A stretch of 64,000 nucleotides of DNA from Halanaeroarchaeum sp. HSR-CO (GTDB lineage: Archaea; Halobacteriota; Halobacteria; Halobacteriales; Halobacteriaceae): assembly GCF_024972755.1 (NCBI RefSeq), contig NZ_CP087724.1, positions 930,001 to 994,000 on the forward strand. The letters are read 5' to 3'. Positions 50,740 through 59,380 of this stretch are shown piece by piece. Each line of letters opens with the position of its first letter. The stretch's first letter is position 1. The position numbers and the translations under genes are program-made. The notes under the pieces are model-generated. The model worked only from the letters and a program-made list of their open reading frames with translations. It was not told the DNA's origin and made no database searches.

Positions 50740-52088
50740 CTGACGCCGGTTCCCCGGCTCCCAACACGGAGATACGCGACCGCGATTCGCTCGCTACGTC
50801 GCCCACGAGAGATCTAGCCCTCTCCTGTCTGGAAGCGGGTATCGACGCCGCCCACCCCGAACGGGTGATTCGCGACGCCGTTGTTGTCGAAGACGGCCGC
50901 CTCCAGGTCGCCGACGCCACCTACGACCTCTACCCCTTCCGGCGAATCCTCGTCCTGGGCGGCGGGAACGCGGCGGCCCACGTCGCCACCGCGATCGAAT
51001 CCGTCCTCGGTGACCGCCTCGACGGCGGAGTCGTCGTGACGGACGACCCGGTGTCCCTCGAGTCGGTTACCGTCCTCCCCGGCGACCACCCGGTCCCCAG
51101 CCAGCAGGGGGTCGAATCGACCGAGCAACTCCTCGAGACGGCCAGGGAGGTCGACGAAGATACCCTGGTCGTCGGGGTCATCACTGGTGGAGGGAGCGCT
51201 CTCATGGCCGCTCCTGCGCCGGGGCTCTCGCTCGCCGACCTCCGCGAGACGACCGACGCGCTCCTGCGGAGCGGCGCGACCATCCACGAGATCAACGCGG
51301 TCCGCAAACACTGTTCGGCCATCAAGGGCGGGCAACTCGCGGACGCACTCGCTCCCGCGACGGTCGTCTCGTTGGTCCTCTCGGACGTCGTCGGCAACGA
51401 CCTCGACGTCATCGCCAGTGGGCCGATGGTCCCCGACCGCTCGTCGTTCGCAGACGCCCTCGCCGTCCTGGACACGTACGACGTCACGGTTCCGGAGTCC
51501 GTCCGGGATCGACTCGAAGCGGGGGCCGACGGACGGATCGCCGAGACCCCCACTGCGGGTGATTCGATATTCGACGGCGTGAACACGCACGTGCTCGCGG
51601 ATGGGTTCACCGCGCTCGAGGCTGCAGCGGCGACCGCCGCCGAGGCCGGTTACGACCCACTGATCCTCTCGTCCCGACTCGAAGGGGAATCTCGGGACCT
51701 GGGGTCGACACACGCTGCGATCGTCGACGAGATGCAGGCCACGGGACACCCCGTCGACCCACCCGCGGTGCTGCTCTCGGGTGGCGAGACGACGGTTTCG
51801 GTCACCGGCGACGGCCACGGCGGCCCGAACCAGGAGTTCGCGCTCTCGGCTGCGCTCTCGACCGACGCCGATGCGGTCGTCGCCGCCGTCGACACCGACG
51901 GTATCGACGGCAACTCGGCGGCGGCCGGGGCGATTCTCGATGGCGGCGCGGATTTCGACCAGCGGGCAAAACGAGCCCTCGCGGACAACGACGTCACTCC
52001 CTATCTCGACGAACGATCGTCGCTGGTCGTCACCGGGCCGACGGGAACGAACGTCAACGACCTGCGGGTGCTGGTCGTTCCCCGGTGA
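50736..52088 (+). CDS. Glycerate 2-kinase (MOFRL family)
   Basis: Phosphorylates glycerate to 2-phosphoglycerate using the DUF4147/MOFRL fold. The 450 residues include ILVLGGGNAAAHVATAIE, then GVITGGGSALMAAP, INAVRKHCSAIKGGQLA and the C-terminal MOFRL segment with LSGGETTVSV and GPNQEFALSAAL, ending GPTGTNVNDL. In haloarchaea this type of kinase serves glycerate from fructose or glucose degradation side routes. It is the last gene of the rhomboid-nfi-SDR operon, and its stop directly abuts the stop of the convergent Get3-like gene. Confidence 0.92.
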   Translation: MTDAGSPAPNTEIRDRDSLATSPTRDLALSCLEAGIDAAHPERVIRDAVVVEDGRLQVADATYDLYPFRRILVLGGGNAAAHVATAIESVLGDRLDGGVVVTDDPVSLESVTVLPGDHPVPSQQGVESTEQLLETAREVDEDTLVVGVITGGGSALMAAPAPGLSLADLRETTDALLRSGATIHEINAVRKHCSAIKGGQLADALAPATVVSLVLSDVVGNDLDVIASGPMVPDRSSFADALAVLDTYDVTVPESVRDRLEAGADGRIAETPTAGDSIFDGVNTHVLADGFTALEAAAATAAEAGYDPLILSSRLEGESRDLGSTHAAIVDEMQATGHPVDPPAVLLSGGETTVSVTGDGHGGPNQEFALSAALSTDADAVVAAVDTDGIDGNSAAAGAILDGGADFDQRAKRALADNDVTPYLDERSSLVVTGPTGTNVNDLRVLVVPR

Positions 52089-53120
52089 TCACTGGAGGCA
52101 GGCGGCGACGACGCGGAGCATCCGTTCGCCGGCGACCTCGTCGGCGAACAGGGGGACCCGCTTGACGTCGTGGCCGCGGAACAGGTCTTGTGCGGACTGC
52201 AAGGCACCCTGTTGGACCGCCCACCGGCGCTGACAGAATTCGCAGTGTTCCAGGTCCGGTGAGACGAACGTCTCCTCGGGCACGTCGTCGGTCACCTGGG
52301 AGAGCGGCTCCATCACCCGGTTGACGACGACGGTACCGACGGGGATGCCGAACTCCTCGAGTCGGGAGCGGAGTCTGAGCGACTCCTGGACGGCCATCTC
52401 CTCCGGGACGGTGACGATGCGGAAGTCCGTCCGCTGCGGATCGCGGAGGATCGCTCGCAGCCGCTCCACCCGATCGGCGAGTTCGTCCAGGTCGTCCATG
52501 CCGTCTCCCTCGGCGGGCGCCTCCTCGCCGAACATTCCCTTTACGCCCTCCATCAGCCCGCCCAGGCGCTCGCGGAGGGCCACGAAGCGGCCGACCATCG
52601 AGTCCAGGAGTTCCGGCAGCTCGAGCAACCGGAGCGTGTGACCGGTCGGCGCGGTGTCCACGACGACGCGGTCGAATCGCTGGTCGTCGAGGTAGGTCAG
52701 GAGCAGTTGCATCGCGGCGGCCTCGTCGGCGCCCGGCATCTGTCCGCCCATCATCGGGTCGAACCCCTCGTCACCGAGGAGGTCGCCGAGCGGTCCCATC
52801 GCCGACCCGTCGTCCCCGAATATCGGCGCTTCGTCCATCGCTTTATCGGGATCGATCTCGACGCCGTATAGCGGGACGTCCTCGCGCAATCGCGTCGGTT
52901 CGTCGGGGATGTCCACGCCCAGCGTATCGGAGAGGGAATGGGCCGGGTCCGTGGAGACGACGAGCGTCGACGTCCCGTCCGTCGCGCTCGCGAGCGCGGT
53001 GGCCGCCGCCATCGTGGTCTTTCCCACGCCGCCCTTGCCACCGTACAGGACGTATTCGGCCGTCTCGGCGTCCAGTGCCGGCTCGAGGGAATCGACCGCC
53101 TCGACCGTCAGTTCGTCCAT
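52089..53120 (-). CDS. Get3/ArsA-family ATPase
   Basis: A 343-residue deviant Walker A ATPase. YGGKGGVGKTT (26-36) carries both P-loop lysines. Switch I is STDPAHSLSD and switch II is VVDTAPTGHTLRLLELP. The CxxC in EHCEFCQRRW, near residue 285, is the dimer zinc site of Get3-type proteins. Arsenite-site cysteines of bacterial ArsA are not seen. Members target tail-anchored membrane proteins or transport anions; Get3-like targeting is more likely here. Its stop abuts that of the glycerate kinase gene. Confidence 0.9.
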   Translation of the reverse strand: MDELTVEAVDSLEPALDAETAEYVLYGGKGGVGKTTMAAATALASATDGTSTLVVSTDPAHSLSDTLGVDIPDEPTRLREDVPLYGVEIDPDKAMDEAPIFGDDGSAMGPLGDLLGDEGFDPMMGGQMPGADEAAAMQLLLTYLDDQRFDRVVVDTAPTGHTLRLLELPELLDSMVGRFVALRERLGGLMEGVKGMFGEEAPAEGDGMDDLDELADRVERLRAILRDPQRTDFRIVTVPEEMAVQESLRLRSRLEEFGIPVGTVVVNRVMEPLSQVTDDVPEETFVSPDLEHCEFCQRRWAVQQGALQSAQDLFRGHDVKRVPLFADEVAGERMLRVVAACLQ

Positions 53121-53198
53121 GTCGGCGCTGGGCGGTGGAGCCGTGAGTATCCGTCGGTCTCCGCCCGGTTCCGCCTGGGACGGGCCCCTGGCACCGGT

Positions 53199-54299
53199 TT
53201 ACGAGAAGTATTCGGCGAGCCGGTCGGCCGCTTCGTCGACGCGCGGGGTCACGAGCGCGAACCGGAACCAGTCCTCGAAGGCCTCGCCGAAACTCTCGCC
53301 CGGCATCCCCGCCACCCCGGCCTCGTCGATGAGGGTGAAGGTGTTCTCGAGGGTGCCGTCGATACCGGGGAATCGAGCCATGACGTAGAACGCTCCATCG
53401 GGTCGTGTGTACTCGGCCCCGGCCCGGTCCAGGCCGGTGGTAAACGTCTCGATTCGTTCCTCGATCAGGTCCCGATTTGCCTGGTGGTAGGCCGGGTCCG
53501 TCGTCTGAAGCGCGTGTAAGACGGCATACTGTGCGGGTCGAGATCCGGCGACGTTCGTCAGCATGTGTCGGGTTCGGACGGCGTCGACGTGCTCGTCCGG
53601 GACGATGGCATAGCCGACGCGGAAGCCGGTGATGGCGAAGGTCTTCGAGTAGGACCCCGTGACGATGCGGTTCGGGGAATCGACGGAGAGCGCACTCGTG
53701 AAGCGACCCGAGTAATCGAAGTGGTCGTAGACCTCGTCGCTCACGAGGACGGCGTCGTGTCGCTCGGCGATGTCGACGAGTCGTTCCATCGTCGCCGCGG
53801 GATAGACCGCCCCTGTCGGATTGTTCGGGGTGTTGACCACGATGCAGGCGGTCTCCGCCGAGGCGGCGGCTGCGACCCGCTCGGGGTCGAGTTGGCCGTC
53901 CTCCTCGGCCGGAACGAAGACCTGTTCACCCCCGAGCATCGACGTCTTTCCCGGATAGTAGGGATAGACCGGGTCGGTGAGAATGACCTCCCGCCCGGCG
54001 TCACGTGAGAGTGCTCGCGCCATGCCGAGATAGTTCGCTTCGCCGCCGCCGTTCGTGATGACGACGTTCTCGACCGGGACGTCGTTCCGGCTGGCGACTT
54101 CCTCGCGCAACTCCCGCAACCCCACGCTGGGTGGATACTGGAAGTCCAGCCCACCGGTGTCGGCGTATTCGTGCAATCCTTCCGCGATTCCTGGTGGGGC
54201 ACCCCAGTCCGGGTTTCCGGAGACCATCTCGATGATGTCTCCTTCGGCGTGGACCGCGTAGGACATCACCCGGAAGAACAGGGGCTCTTCGTACTCCAT
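53199..54299 (-). CDS. Class I/II PLP aminotransferase
   Basis: Fold type I aminotransferase of 366 residues. The PLP lysine is Lys219 in GSYSKTF, with NTPNNPTGA (156-164), SDEVYDHF (187-194) and GFRVGYA as the phosphate/carboxylate sites. It resembles aspartate/aromatic aminotransferases; specificity is not resolved. The ATG MEYEEPLFF is chosen as the start, since the 16 residues upstream in frame are not family-like. It is divergent from the CinA-type gene with an 80 bp spacer. Confidence 0.9.
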   Translation of the reverse strand: MEYEEPLFFRVMSYAVHAEGDIIEMVSGNPDWGAPPGIAEGLHEYADTGGLDFQYPPSVGLRELREEVASRNDVPVENVVITNGGGEANYLGMARALSRDAGREVILTDPVYPYYPGKTSMLGGEQVFVPAEEDGQLDPERVAAAASAETACIVVNTPNNPTGAVYPAATMERLVDIAERHDAVLVSDEVYDHFDYSGRFTSALSVDSPNRIVTGSYSKTFAITGFRVGYAIVPDEHVDAVRTRHMLTNVAGSRPAQYAVLHALQTTDPAYHQANRDLIEERIETFTTGLDRAGAEYTRPDGAFYVMARFPGIDGTLENTFTLIDEAGVAGMPGESFGEAFEDWFRFALVTPRVDEAADRLAEYFS

Positions 54300-54379
54300 A
54301 TCCGGCCATTCGCCGCCGGCTACGTGTGTGTTTCGACGACGGGCCAAGCTTTGTAGGGGCGGCGAGCATCGGATACGCC

Positions 54380-54907
54380 ATGACCGAGGAGACGCCCGTA
54401 GCAGAACGAATCGGCGAGGCGCTTTCGGCCGCCGGAGAGACGCTCTCGACGGCGGAGTCCTGCACCGGTGGGCTCATCGGCTCGCTCGTGACCGACGTGC
54501 CGGGATCGAGCGACTACTTCGACCGGGCGTACGTCACCTACTCGTACGACGCGAAACTCGAACTCGGGGTCGGTCGCGAGGCGCTCGACGAGCACGGTGC
54601 CGTCAGCAAACCGGTGGCCATCGAGATGGCTCGGGCGAGTCGCGACCGAGCGGGGACGACCTGGGGGGTCGCCACGACGGGCATCGCTGGTCCCGCGGGT
54701 GGCACCGAGGAGAAACCGGTGGGCACCGTCTTCATCGCCATCGCCTTCGCCGCGCCGTGGGGAACCCAGGACTCCTACGCGACGGTCGAACACGAGACCT
54801 TCGACGGTACCAGACGGGAGATCAAGTCCGCGATCGCCAGGCGGTCGCTCGAACTCCTCGAACGGGAACTGGAATCGTCTGCGAACCGTTCACCCGACCG
54901 TCAGTAG
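54380..54907 (+). CDS. CinA C-terminal-type nicotinamide-nucleotide amidohydrolase
   Basis: A 175-residue stand-alone CinA_C domain, which deamidates nicotinamide mononucleotide in NAD recycling. Family segments are STAESCTGGLIGSLVTDVPGSSDYF with the catalytic serine, then AVSKPVAIEMA and TTGIAGPAGGTEEKPVGTV. The N-terminal molybdopterin-binding half of full CinA is absent, as in PncC. The start was set at the ATG before TEETPVA. The 3' end overlaps the convergent PHP protein gene by 7 nt. Confidence 0.9.
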   Translation: MTEETPVAERIGEALSAAGETLSTAESCTGGLIGSLVTDVPGSSDYFDRAYVTYSYDAKLELGVGREALDEHGAVSKPVAIEMARASRDRAGTTWGVATTGIAGPAGGTEEKPVGTVFIAIAFAAPWGTQDSYATVEHETFDGTRREIKSAIARRSLELLERELESSANRSPDRQ

Positions 54908-55677
54908 ACGCTGCTGTCGTCGAAGGCACCGTCGTAGGCGACGTGGTCGGGGTGGGTCGCCTCCATCCCCGAGAGGAGGAGTCTGTCGACTTTCTCCCAC
55001 GTGTTCTCGTAGCCGAGATGGGCGCGTTCGAGGGCACAGCGGGCCTGGTGGGCGAACCCCGGTCGGTGGGCAACAGTGCGGTCGGCGCCCTCGGTGACTG
55101 CATCGACGAGGTCCTCGGTCGACGTGATCTCCCGGTCGAACGTCGTCCAGACCTCGCCGACGGTCCCGGGGAGGTGGGCATACGAGGAGCCGAAAACGGG
55201 GACGTCGAGTTCGGTGGCGATCCGTCGAGCGGTCTCGTTGTGTCGGGACAGATGCTTGGGATTGTACACCTCGACGGCATCGACGACACCGTCGTAGCGC
55301 TCGATAGCCGCCTGTCCGAGACTCACGGTGAGGAACTCCGGGTGGGGGACGAGCGTCGCCCCGGCGTACTCGTCCAGCGCATCCATCGCCCCTGGGAGCG
55401 AGACGAAATCGGGGATCGGCCGCGAGAGCCCGATCCCGAGGACGTGCTTGCGGTCCCGCCAGGAGCCAGTAAAAATCTCTCGGGCCGGGACCACCAGCAC
55501 GTCATCGTCAGTGAACCGGTCCGCCCGCGCCTCGATGGTCGGGAGGCGGGTGAAGTGCGGTGCGTAGACGAGGACGTCGATGTCCCGTTCCTTCGCCCGC
55601 TGGACGACGCGCTCGGAGAGTATCTTCACGTGGAAGTCGACGCGGGTCGGCACGTCCAGGAGTAGGGGCCTCGTCAC
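54901..55677 (-). CDS. PHP-domain protein
   Basis: A 258-residue protein with a PHP-associated layout. HVKILSERVVQRAKERDIDVLVYAPHFT near the N-terminus, LVPHPEF in the middle and VYNPKHLSRHNETARR provide probable metal ligands, while the N-terminal HxH motif is reduced to DFH. It may be a phosphoesterase, but substrate is unknown. The start is GTG at 55677. It is divergent from the zinc-finger gene, and its 3' end overlaps the CinA-type gene. Confidence 0.82.
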   Translation of the reverse strand: MTRPLLLDVPTRVDFHVKILSERVVQRAKERDIDVLVYAPHFTRLPTIEARADRFTDDDVLVVPAREIFTGSWRDRKHVLGIGLSRPIPDFVSLPGAMDALDEYAGATLVPHPEFLTVSLGQAAIERYDGVVDAVEVYNPKHLSRHNETARRIATELDVPVFGSSYAHLPGTVGEVWTTFDREITSTEDLVDAVTEGADRTVAHRPGFAHQARCALERAHLGYENTWEKVDRLLLSGMEATHPDHVAYDGAFDDSSVY

Positions 55678-55718
55678 TTTGCTGGTTACGGTTCGGCGGC
55701 GAACTGGGCTTTACATAA

Positions 55719-55734
55719 CGAAAACCCTTATTTA
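55719..55734 (+). promoter_or_regulatory. BRE and TATA box of the zinc-finger gene
   Basis: CGAAAAC (BRE-like, 55719-55725) is followed by TTATTTA (55728-55734). The latter is centred 27 nt before the ATG at 55758. It is one of the clearest haloarchaeal promoters here and predicts a leaderless mRNA. Confidence 0.65.
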
Positions 55735-55757
55735 GGTGTTTTGACTACAGGTGAGTA

Positions 55758-56084
55758 ATGGCCCCCTGGACCTGTGCGATCGGCGGGTGTGCGGCGTCGT
55801 TCGACGACATCGAGGCGCTCGTGGCCCACCAGGTGACGGGCCACGAAGCCCACCGGTGTCGGGTCTGTGACGAGGTCGTCCCGGAGGGATTTTTCGCCAT
55901 CAGACATATGGTCGAAGAGCACACCCGTGCGGAGTACGTCCGGTTCTACGACGCCAATTCGGACGACATCAGACTCCGTGAGTCACTCGTCGAGGACGTG
56001 ACCGCGGAGATAGACGTCGAGGCGCTCCACCGGCGTCTGGAAGCCGACGGTTCGGACGGACCCCAGGCTGAAGCCCTCGAATAA
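55758..56084 (+). CDS. Small C2H2-type zinc-finger protein (DUF7565-like)
   Basis: A 108-residue protein with two zinc-binding units: WTCAIGGCAASFDDIEALVAHQVTGH (C-x4-C ... H-x4-H) and HRCRVCDEVVPEG (CxxC) with HMVEEH. The acidic C-terminal half is helical. Small C2H2 proteins of this kind are frequent in haloarchaea and possibly regulatory; no target is known. It has a strong leaderless promoter and is convergent with spt5. Confidence 0.82.
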   Translation: MAPWTCAIGGCAASFDDIEALVAHQVTGHEAHRCRVCDEVVPEGFFAIRHMVEEHTRAEYVRFYDANSDDIRLRESLVEDVTAEIDVEALHRRLEADGSDGPQAEALE

Positions 56085-56102
56085 CTGGAGAACCGTCGTC
56101 TT

Positions 56103-56540
56103 CTACCGTTCGTCGCTGTCCAGAACGCGGATCTGGTCGCCACGGACGGTGACCGGAATCGGGACCGTCGCCTCGTAGAGTTCGACCGTGACCTGGTCTT
56201 TGCTCTCGTCGATGCGCTGGACCTGGGCCTTCTCGCCCTTGAACGGGCCGGCGATGAGTTCGACGATGTCGCCCTCGGCGATCCCCTCGACGTCGGGTTT
56301 CGGCGAGAGGAAGTGCTCGACCTCGCCGATGCCGCTCTCGCCCGGGACGACCGAGCGGGCGTGGGGGATGTCCTCGAGGACGCGGTCGAGGACCGGCGTC
56401 CCGTCCGCCTCGACCATCACGTAACTCGTCAACGACTCCGGCGCGAGGACGGCGTGGACCTCGTCCTCCTCGCGGTTGGCGATCATGCTGGCCACAGTCT
56501 GTTCCTGGCTCGCCGTGGTCTTGACGGCGTAGATCGGCAC
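56103..56540 (-). CDS. spt5: Transcription elongation factor Spt5 (NusG-like)
   Basis: Binds the RNA polymerase clamp and keeps elongation processive, usually with Spt4. The 145 residues consist of an NGN domain ([22 protein letters not shown] at the start) and a KOW domain (about 85-120, [22 protein letters not shown]). Start is a GTG at 56540, close after the secE stop. Part of the ftsZ-secE-spt5 neighbourhood characteristic of haloarchaea. Confidence 0.93.
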   Translation of the reverse strand: MPIYAVKTTASQEQTVASMIANREEDEVHAVLAPESLTSYVMVEADGTPVLDRVLEDIPHARSVVPGESGIGEVEHFLSPKPDVEGIAEGDIVELIAGPFKGEKAQVQRIDESKDQVTVELYEATVPIPVTVRGDQIRVLDSDER

Positions 56541-56542
56541 GA

Positions 56543-56713
56543 TCAGGCCCCCGGCAGCACGCTCATGATGAGGAAGATGATGAAGCCGATGACGCCGATC
56601 AACAGGATGCCCGCCCCGGCGATCAACGAGACCTGGGAGAACTCCTCCCAGTCGGGCGTGCTGGCGAGCTTGAGCACGCGGGTATACGCAGAGAGCTCGT
56701 ACGGTACTTCCAT
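56543..56713 (-). CDS. secE: Protein translocase subunit SecE (Sec61 gamma)
   Basis: A 56-residue tail-anchored component of the SecYE channel. The amphipathic helix ([18 protein letters not shown]) is followed by one C-terminal transmembrane segment (about 31-53, [19 protein letters not shown]). The TPDWEEF motif is diagnostic of archaeal SecE. It ends just before the spt5 start (2 nt gap) and begins 114 nt after ftsZ. An AATAGATAG box about 30 nt upstream could start its transcript. Confidence 0.92.
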   Translation of the reverse strand: MEVPYELSAYTRVLKLASTPDWEEFSQVSLIAGAGILLIGVIGFIIFLIMSVLPGA

Positions 56714-56827
56714 GGACGGGGATTTGCGACGCGGGTTTTTCTATCTATTGATGCCGGTCCACGTCTGAGGAGGAGATCGTGAGCGACATCTCGACCGATC
56801 GGCGGACGAAATCGCCGCCCCTAGCCA

Positions 56828-57961
56828 TTACTCGACGAAGTCGATGTCTTCCATGCCCTGGGCCGCGCCCGCCGGTTGTTCGTTGCGGCCGTAGATCTGC
56901 GGGGACTGGACGCCGGTGACGACGACCATCGTGCGCATCCGCTCGTCGAGTTCGTCGTCGATGGAGGTTCCCCAGATGATACGTGCGTCGGGGTCGATGC
57001 GGTCGTAGATCTCCTCCACGACGCCCTCCGCCTCCTCGATGGACATGTCCGGGCCACCGGTGACGTTGACGAGGGCGGAGTTCGCCCCGGAGATGTCGAC
57101 GTCCAGCAGGGGGGAGCGAAGCGCTTCGCGGACGGACTCGGTCGCCTTGCTGTCGGTCTCCGACTCCCCGAGACCGATCATGGCGACGCCGCCTTTCTCC
57201 ATGACGGTGCGGACGTCGGCGAAGTCGAGGTTTACCAGCCCCGGTTTGGTGATCAACTCGGTGATGCCTTTGACCGAGCGCATCAGGATCTCGTCGGAGA
57301 TCTTGAACGCTTTGCGCACGGGGAGTTTGCCGACCGAGTCCAGCAGGCGGTCGTTGGGGACGACGATGACCGTGTCGGCCACGTCGCGGAGCCGTTCGAG
57401 ACCCGCCTCGGCATTCGTCCGTCGGACCTCGCCCTCGGCGGTGAACGGCGTGGTGACCACCGCGATGGTCAGCGCGCCGCGTTCTTTCGCGGCCTTCGCG
57501 ACGACTGGGGCGGAACCGGTGCCCGTGCCGCCACCCAGACCGGCGGTCACGAACACCATGTCCGCGCCGGCGATCGACTCGCGGATCTCGTCCTGGCTCT
57601 CCAGGGCAGCTTCCTCGCCGACCTGTGGGAGCGAGCCGGCCCCCCGACCCTGGGTCTTCTCCTTGCCCATGAGGATCTTGGTGTCGGCTTCGATGTCCAC
57701 GAGATGTTGTACGTCGGTGTTTGCAGCGACGAGTGATGCTCCACGGATGCCCGCTTCGAACATTCGGTCGATGGTGTTGCTCCCCGCACCGCCACAGCCG
57801 ACGACCGTGATCTCGGTCTGAAGGTCCTCGAGAACGTCTTTGAGTTCCTCGTCGGTCATGGTCCCGGACCGCGACTGGTCCGAGGTGGGTGTCGCACCAT
57901 CCCCCGAAGCCGGTGGCTCCGCTTCGGCTTCGTCGATTGCGTCCTGTACAATCGAATCCAT
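56828..57961 (-). CDS. ftsZ1: Cell division protein FtsZ (FtsZ1 type)
   Basis: Tubulin-like GTPase that forms the division ring; FtsZ1 assembles early and scaffolds FtsZ2 in haloarchaea. The 377 residues begin with an acidic extension (1-50) that marks haloarchaeal FtsZ1. The GTPase core has CGGAGSNTI (56-64), the GGGTGTG signature (143-149), [12 protein letters not shown] and the T7-region [19 protein letters not shown]. It ends with an acidic short tail (DIDFVE). It is followed by secE and spt5 and preceded by dtdA on the same strand. Confidence 0.95.
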   Translation of the reverse strand: MDSIVQDAIDEAEAEPPASGDGATPTSDQSRSGTMTDEELKDVLEDLQTEITVVGCGGAGSNTIDRMFEAGIRGASLVAANTDVQHLVDIEADTKILMGKEKTQGRGAGSLPQVGEEAALESQDEIRESIAGADMVFVTAGLGGGTGTGSAPVVAKAAKERGALTIAVVTTPFTAEGEVRRTNAEAGLERLRDVADTVIVVPNDRLLDSVGKLPVRKAFKISDEILMRSVKGITELITKPGLVNLDFADVRTVMEKGGVAMIGLGESETDSKATESVREALRSPLLDVDISGANSALVNVTGGPDMSIEEAEGVVEEIYDRIDPDARIIWGTSIDDELDERMRTMVVVTGVQSPQIYGRNEQPAGAAQGMEDIDFVE

Positions 57962-57988
57962 CGTTAATAAACCGATACCGGACCGAGC

Positions 57989-57995
57989 TTAATTA
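57989..57995 (-). promoter_or_regulatory. BRE and TATA box of ftsZ1
   Basis: TAATTAA on the minus strand, preceded by a GAAAGG BRE-like stretch, is centred 31 nt before the ftsZ1 ATG. A second AT-rich GTTTATTAACG lies next to the start codon. Confidence 0.6.
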
Positions 57996-58021
57996 CCTTT
58001 CCCCTCCACGTCCGACGCGTG

Positions 58022-59314
58022 TCAGACGGTGAACCGCTGTCGTTCCCGTTTTTGGACGTTTTCGGGTCTGACCGCTTCGCCGTCGACGTCCACCGGTTCC
58101 CCACCGGCCAGTCGACCGAACTTCGGCCCCTCTGGAACGCCCGCCCGTCGGGCGGCCTCCGGATCGAACGTCGTTCGTTCGGCGACGATCGCGCCGGCCT
58201 CCCTGTAGACCGAGTCGTACGCGTCTTCCAGGATCCCGACGAGACCATCGACGAGGTGATCGACCCCGTCGTCGGTGGCAAATGCCGCCGACCCCTCGAT
58301 CCGATTGCCATTCTCGACGGTCTCGTACGCGACCGTGTACTCCTCGAGGAGGGCCCGTGTGGCATCGTCGTCGATGGTCTGCCCCTCGGCGATTGCCTCG
58401 TCCGGTAACGGCCGAACGGTAAGCGAGGCGGGGGCGGCCCGTCGCTCTCCGAAGGCGACTCCGGTATCGATAGGGGCCAGCTTTCGTTCGACGGCCTCGA
58501 CCAGTTCCATCGGAATCCCGTCAGTCGTTCGCAGCCAGGTCTCGCTGACGATACGGTACCCGAGGTCCTCGACGACCGATTCGACGGCGGGATGGTCACC
58601 GTCGAAGACAGCGAGGTCCGCACCACTGGCCGCGAACATCTCGTCGATCAGGTCGGGGTGGGACTCGGGCCTGCCGAGCGCCTCGATGCTCCAGTCGGCG
58701 GCGACGTGGCCCATCGCGACGTCGGTCTCCGTCACCAGCCTGGAGGGCCTGGGGGCGTAGTGGTTGCCGCCGAACCCGACGACGGTGCGGACGGGCTCGG
58801 CTCCGTGCCCGTCGAGTGCCAGGATACTCCTGGCGACGGCTCGAGCGCCTTCTGAGTCTCGCCACTGTGTTTCGTCGCTGCCGAGTTCGACGAACATGGA
58901 CGGGGCACCGACGGCAGTCGGCCCGTGATGGGTACACTCCATCGCCACGTCCCAGCCCGCCGGTGCGTGCTTCGAGAGGGCCTGGAGGACCTGTTTGTGG
59001 GCTCCCGGACAGGGTGTCGCGAGGTCGCGGTCGTCGCCGCCGAACTCCGCCTCGCCGAAGTTCCCGGTGAAGTGGGCACTGAGCAACCGACCGGTCTCCC
59101 CGGAGTGTCGGGAGGCGAAGACGATACAGTCGGGGTCGTCGAAGGCCGCTGCGACGCCATCGAGTTCGAGATGCCACTCCTCGAACTCTCGCAACTCGAA
59201 GCCGTCCGTCCGGTAGACCCCCGGTTCGACCGTCTCCCAGTCGGTCGCTTCGAGGAGCATCTCGCCGATGTGCGCCGACGCTTCGTCGGCCGTGCTGACG
59301 ACGATTCCTATCAC
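58022..59314 (-). CDS. dtdA: D-aminoacyl-tRNA deacylase (DtdA/GEK1 type)
   Basis: Removes D-amino acids wrongly attached to tRNA. The 430 residues start IGIVVSTADEASAHIGEMLLE and contain the archaeal/plant-type segments FASRHSGETGRLLSAHFTGN and ATPCPGAHKQVLQALS. MECTHHGPTAVGAPSMFVELGSDETQW follows, as does VGFGGNHYAPRPSRLV; the histidines there are the metal-dependent catalytic set. It lies 60 bp upstream of ftsZ1 on the same strand and 66 bp after the antiporter gene. Confidence 0.92.
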   Translation of the reverse strand: MIGIVVSTADEASAHIGEMLLEATDWETVEPGVYRTDGFELREFEEWHLELDGVAAAFDDPDCIVFASRHSGETGRLLSAHFTGNFGEAEFGGDDRDLATPCPGAHKQVLQALSKHAPAGWDVAMECTHHGPTAVGAPSMFVELGSDETQWRDSEGARAVARSILALDGHGAEPVRTVVGFGGNHYAPRPSRLVTETDVAMGHVAADWSIEALGRPESHPDLIDEMFAASGADLAVFDGDHPAVESVVEDLGYRIVSETWLRTTDGIPMELVEAVERKLAPIDTGVAFGERRAAPASLTVRPLPDEAIAEGQTIDDDATRALLEEYTVAYETVENGNRIEGSAAFATDDGVDHLVDGLVGILEDAYDSVYREAGAIVAERTTFDPEAARRAGVPEGPKFGRLAGGEPVDVDGEAVRPENVQKRERQRFTV

Positions 59315-59380
59315 GAACCCGGGTAGGCGGAGGGTGTAAAAAACTCCCGCGGTCGGACCGATAGACGACCCCGGAGTCGG

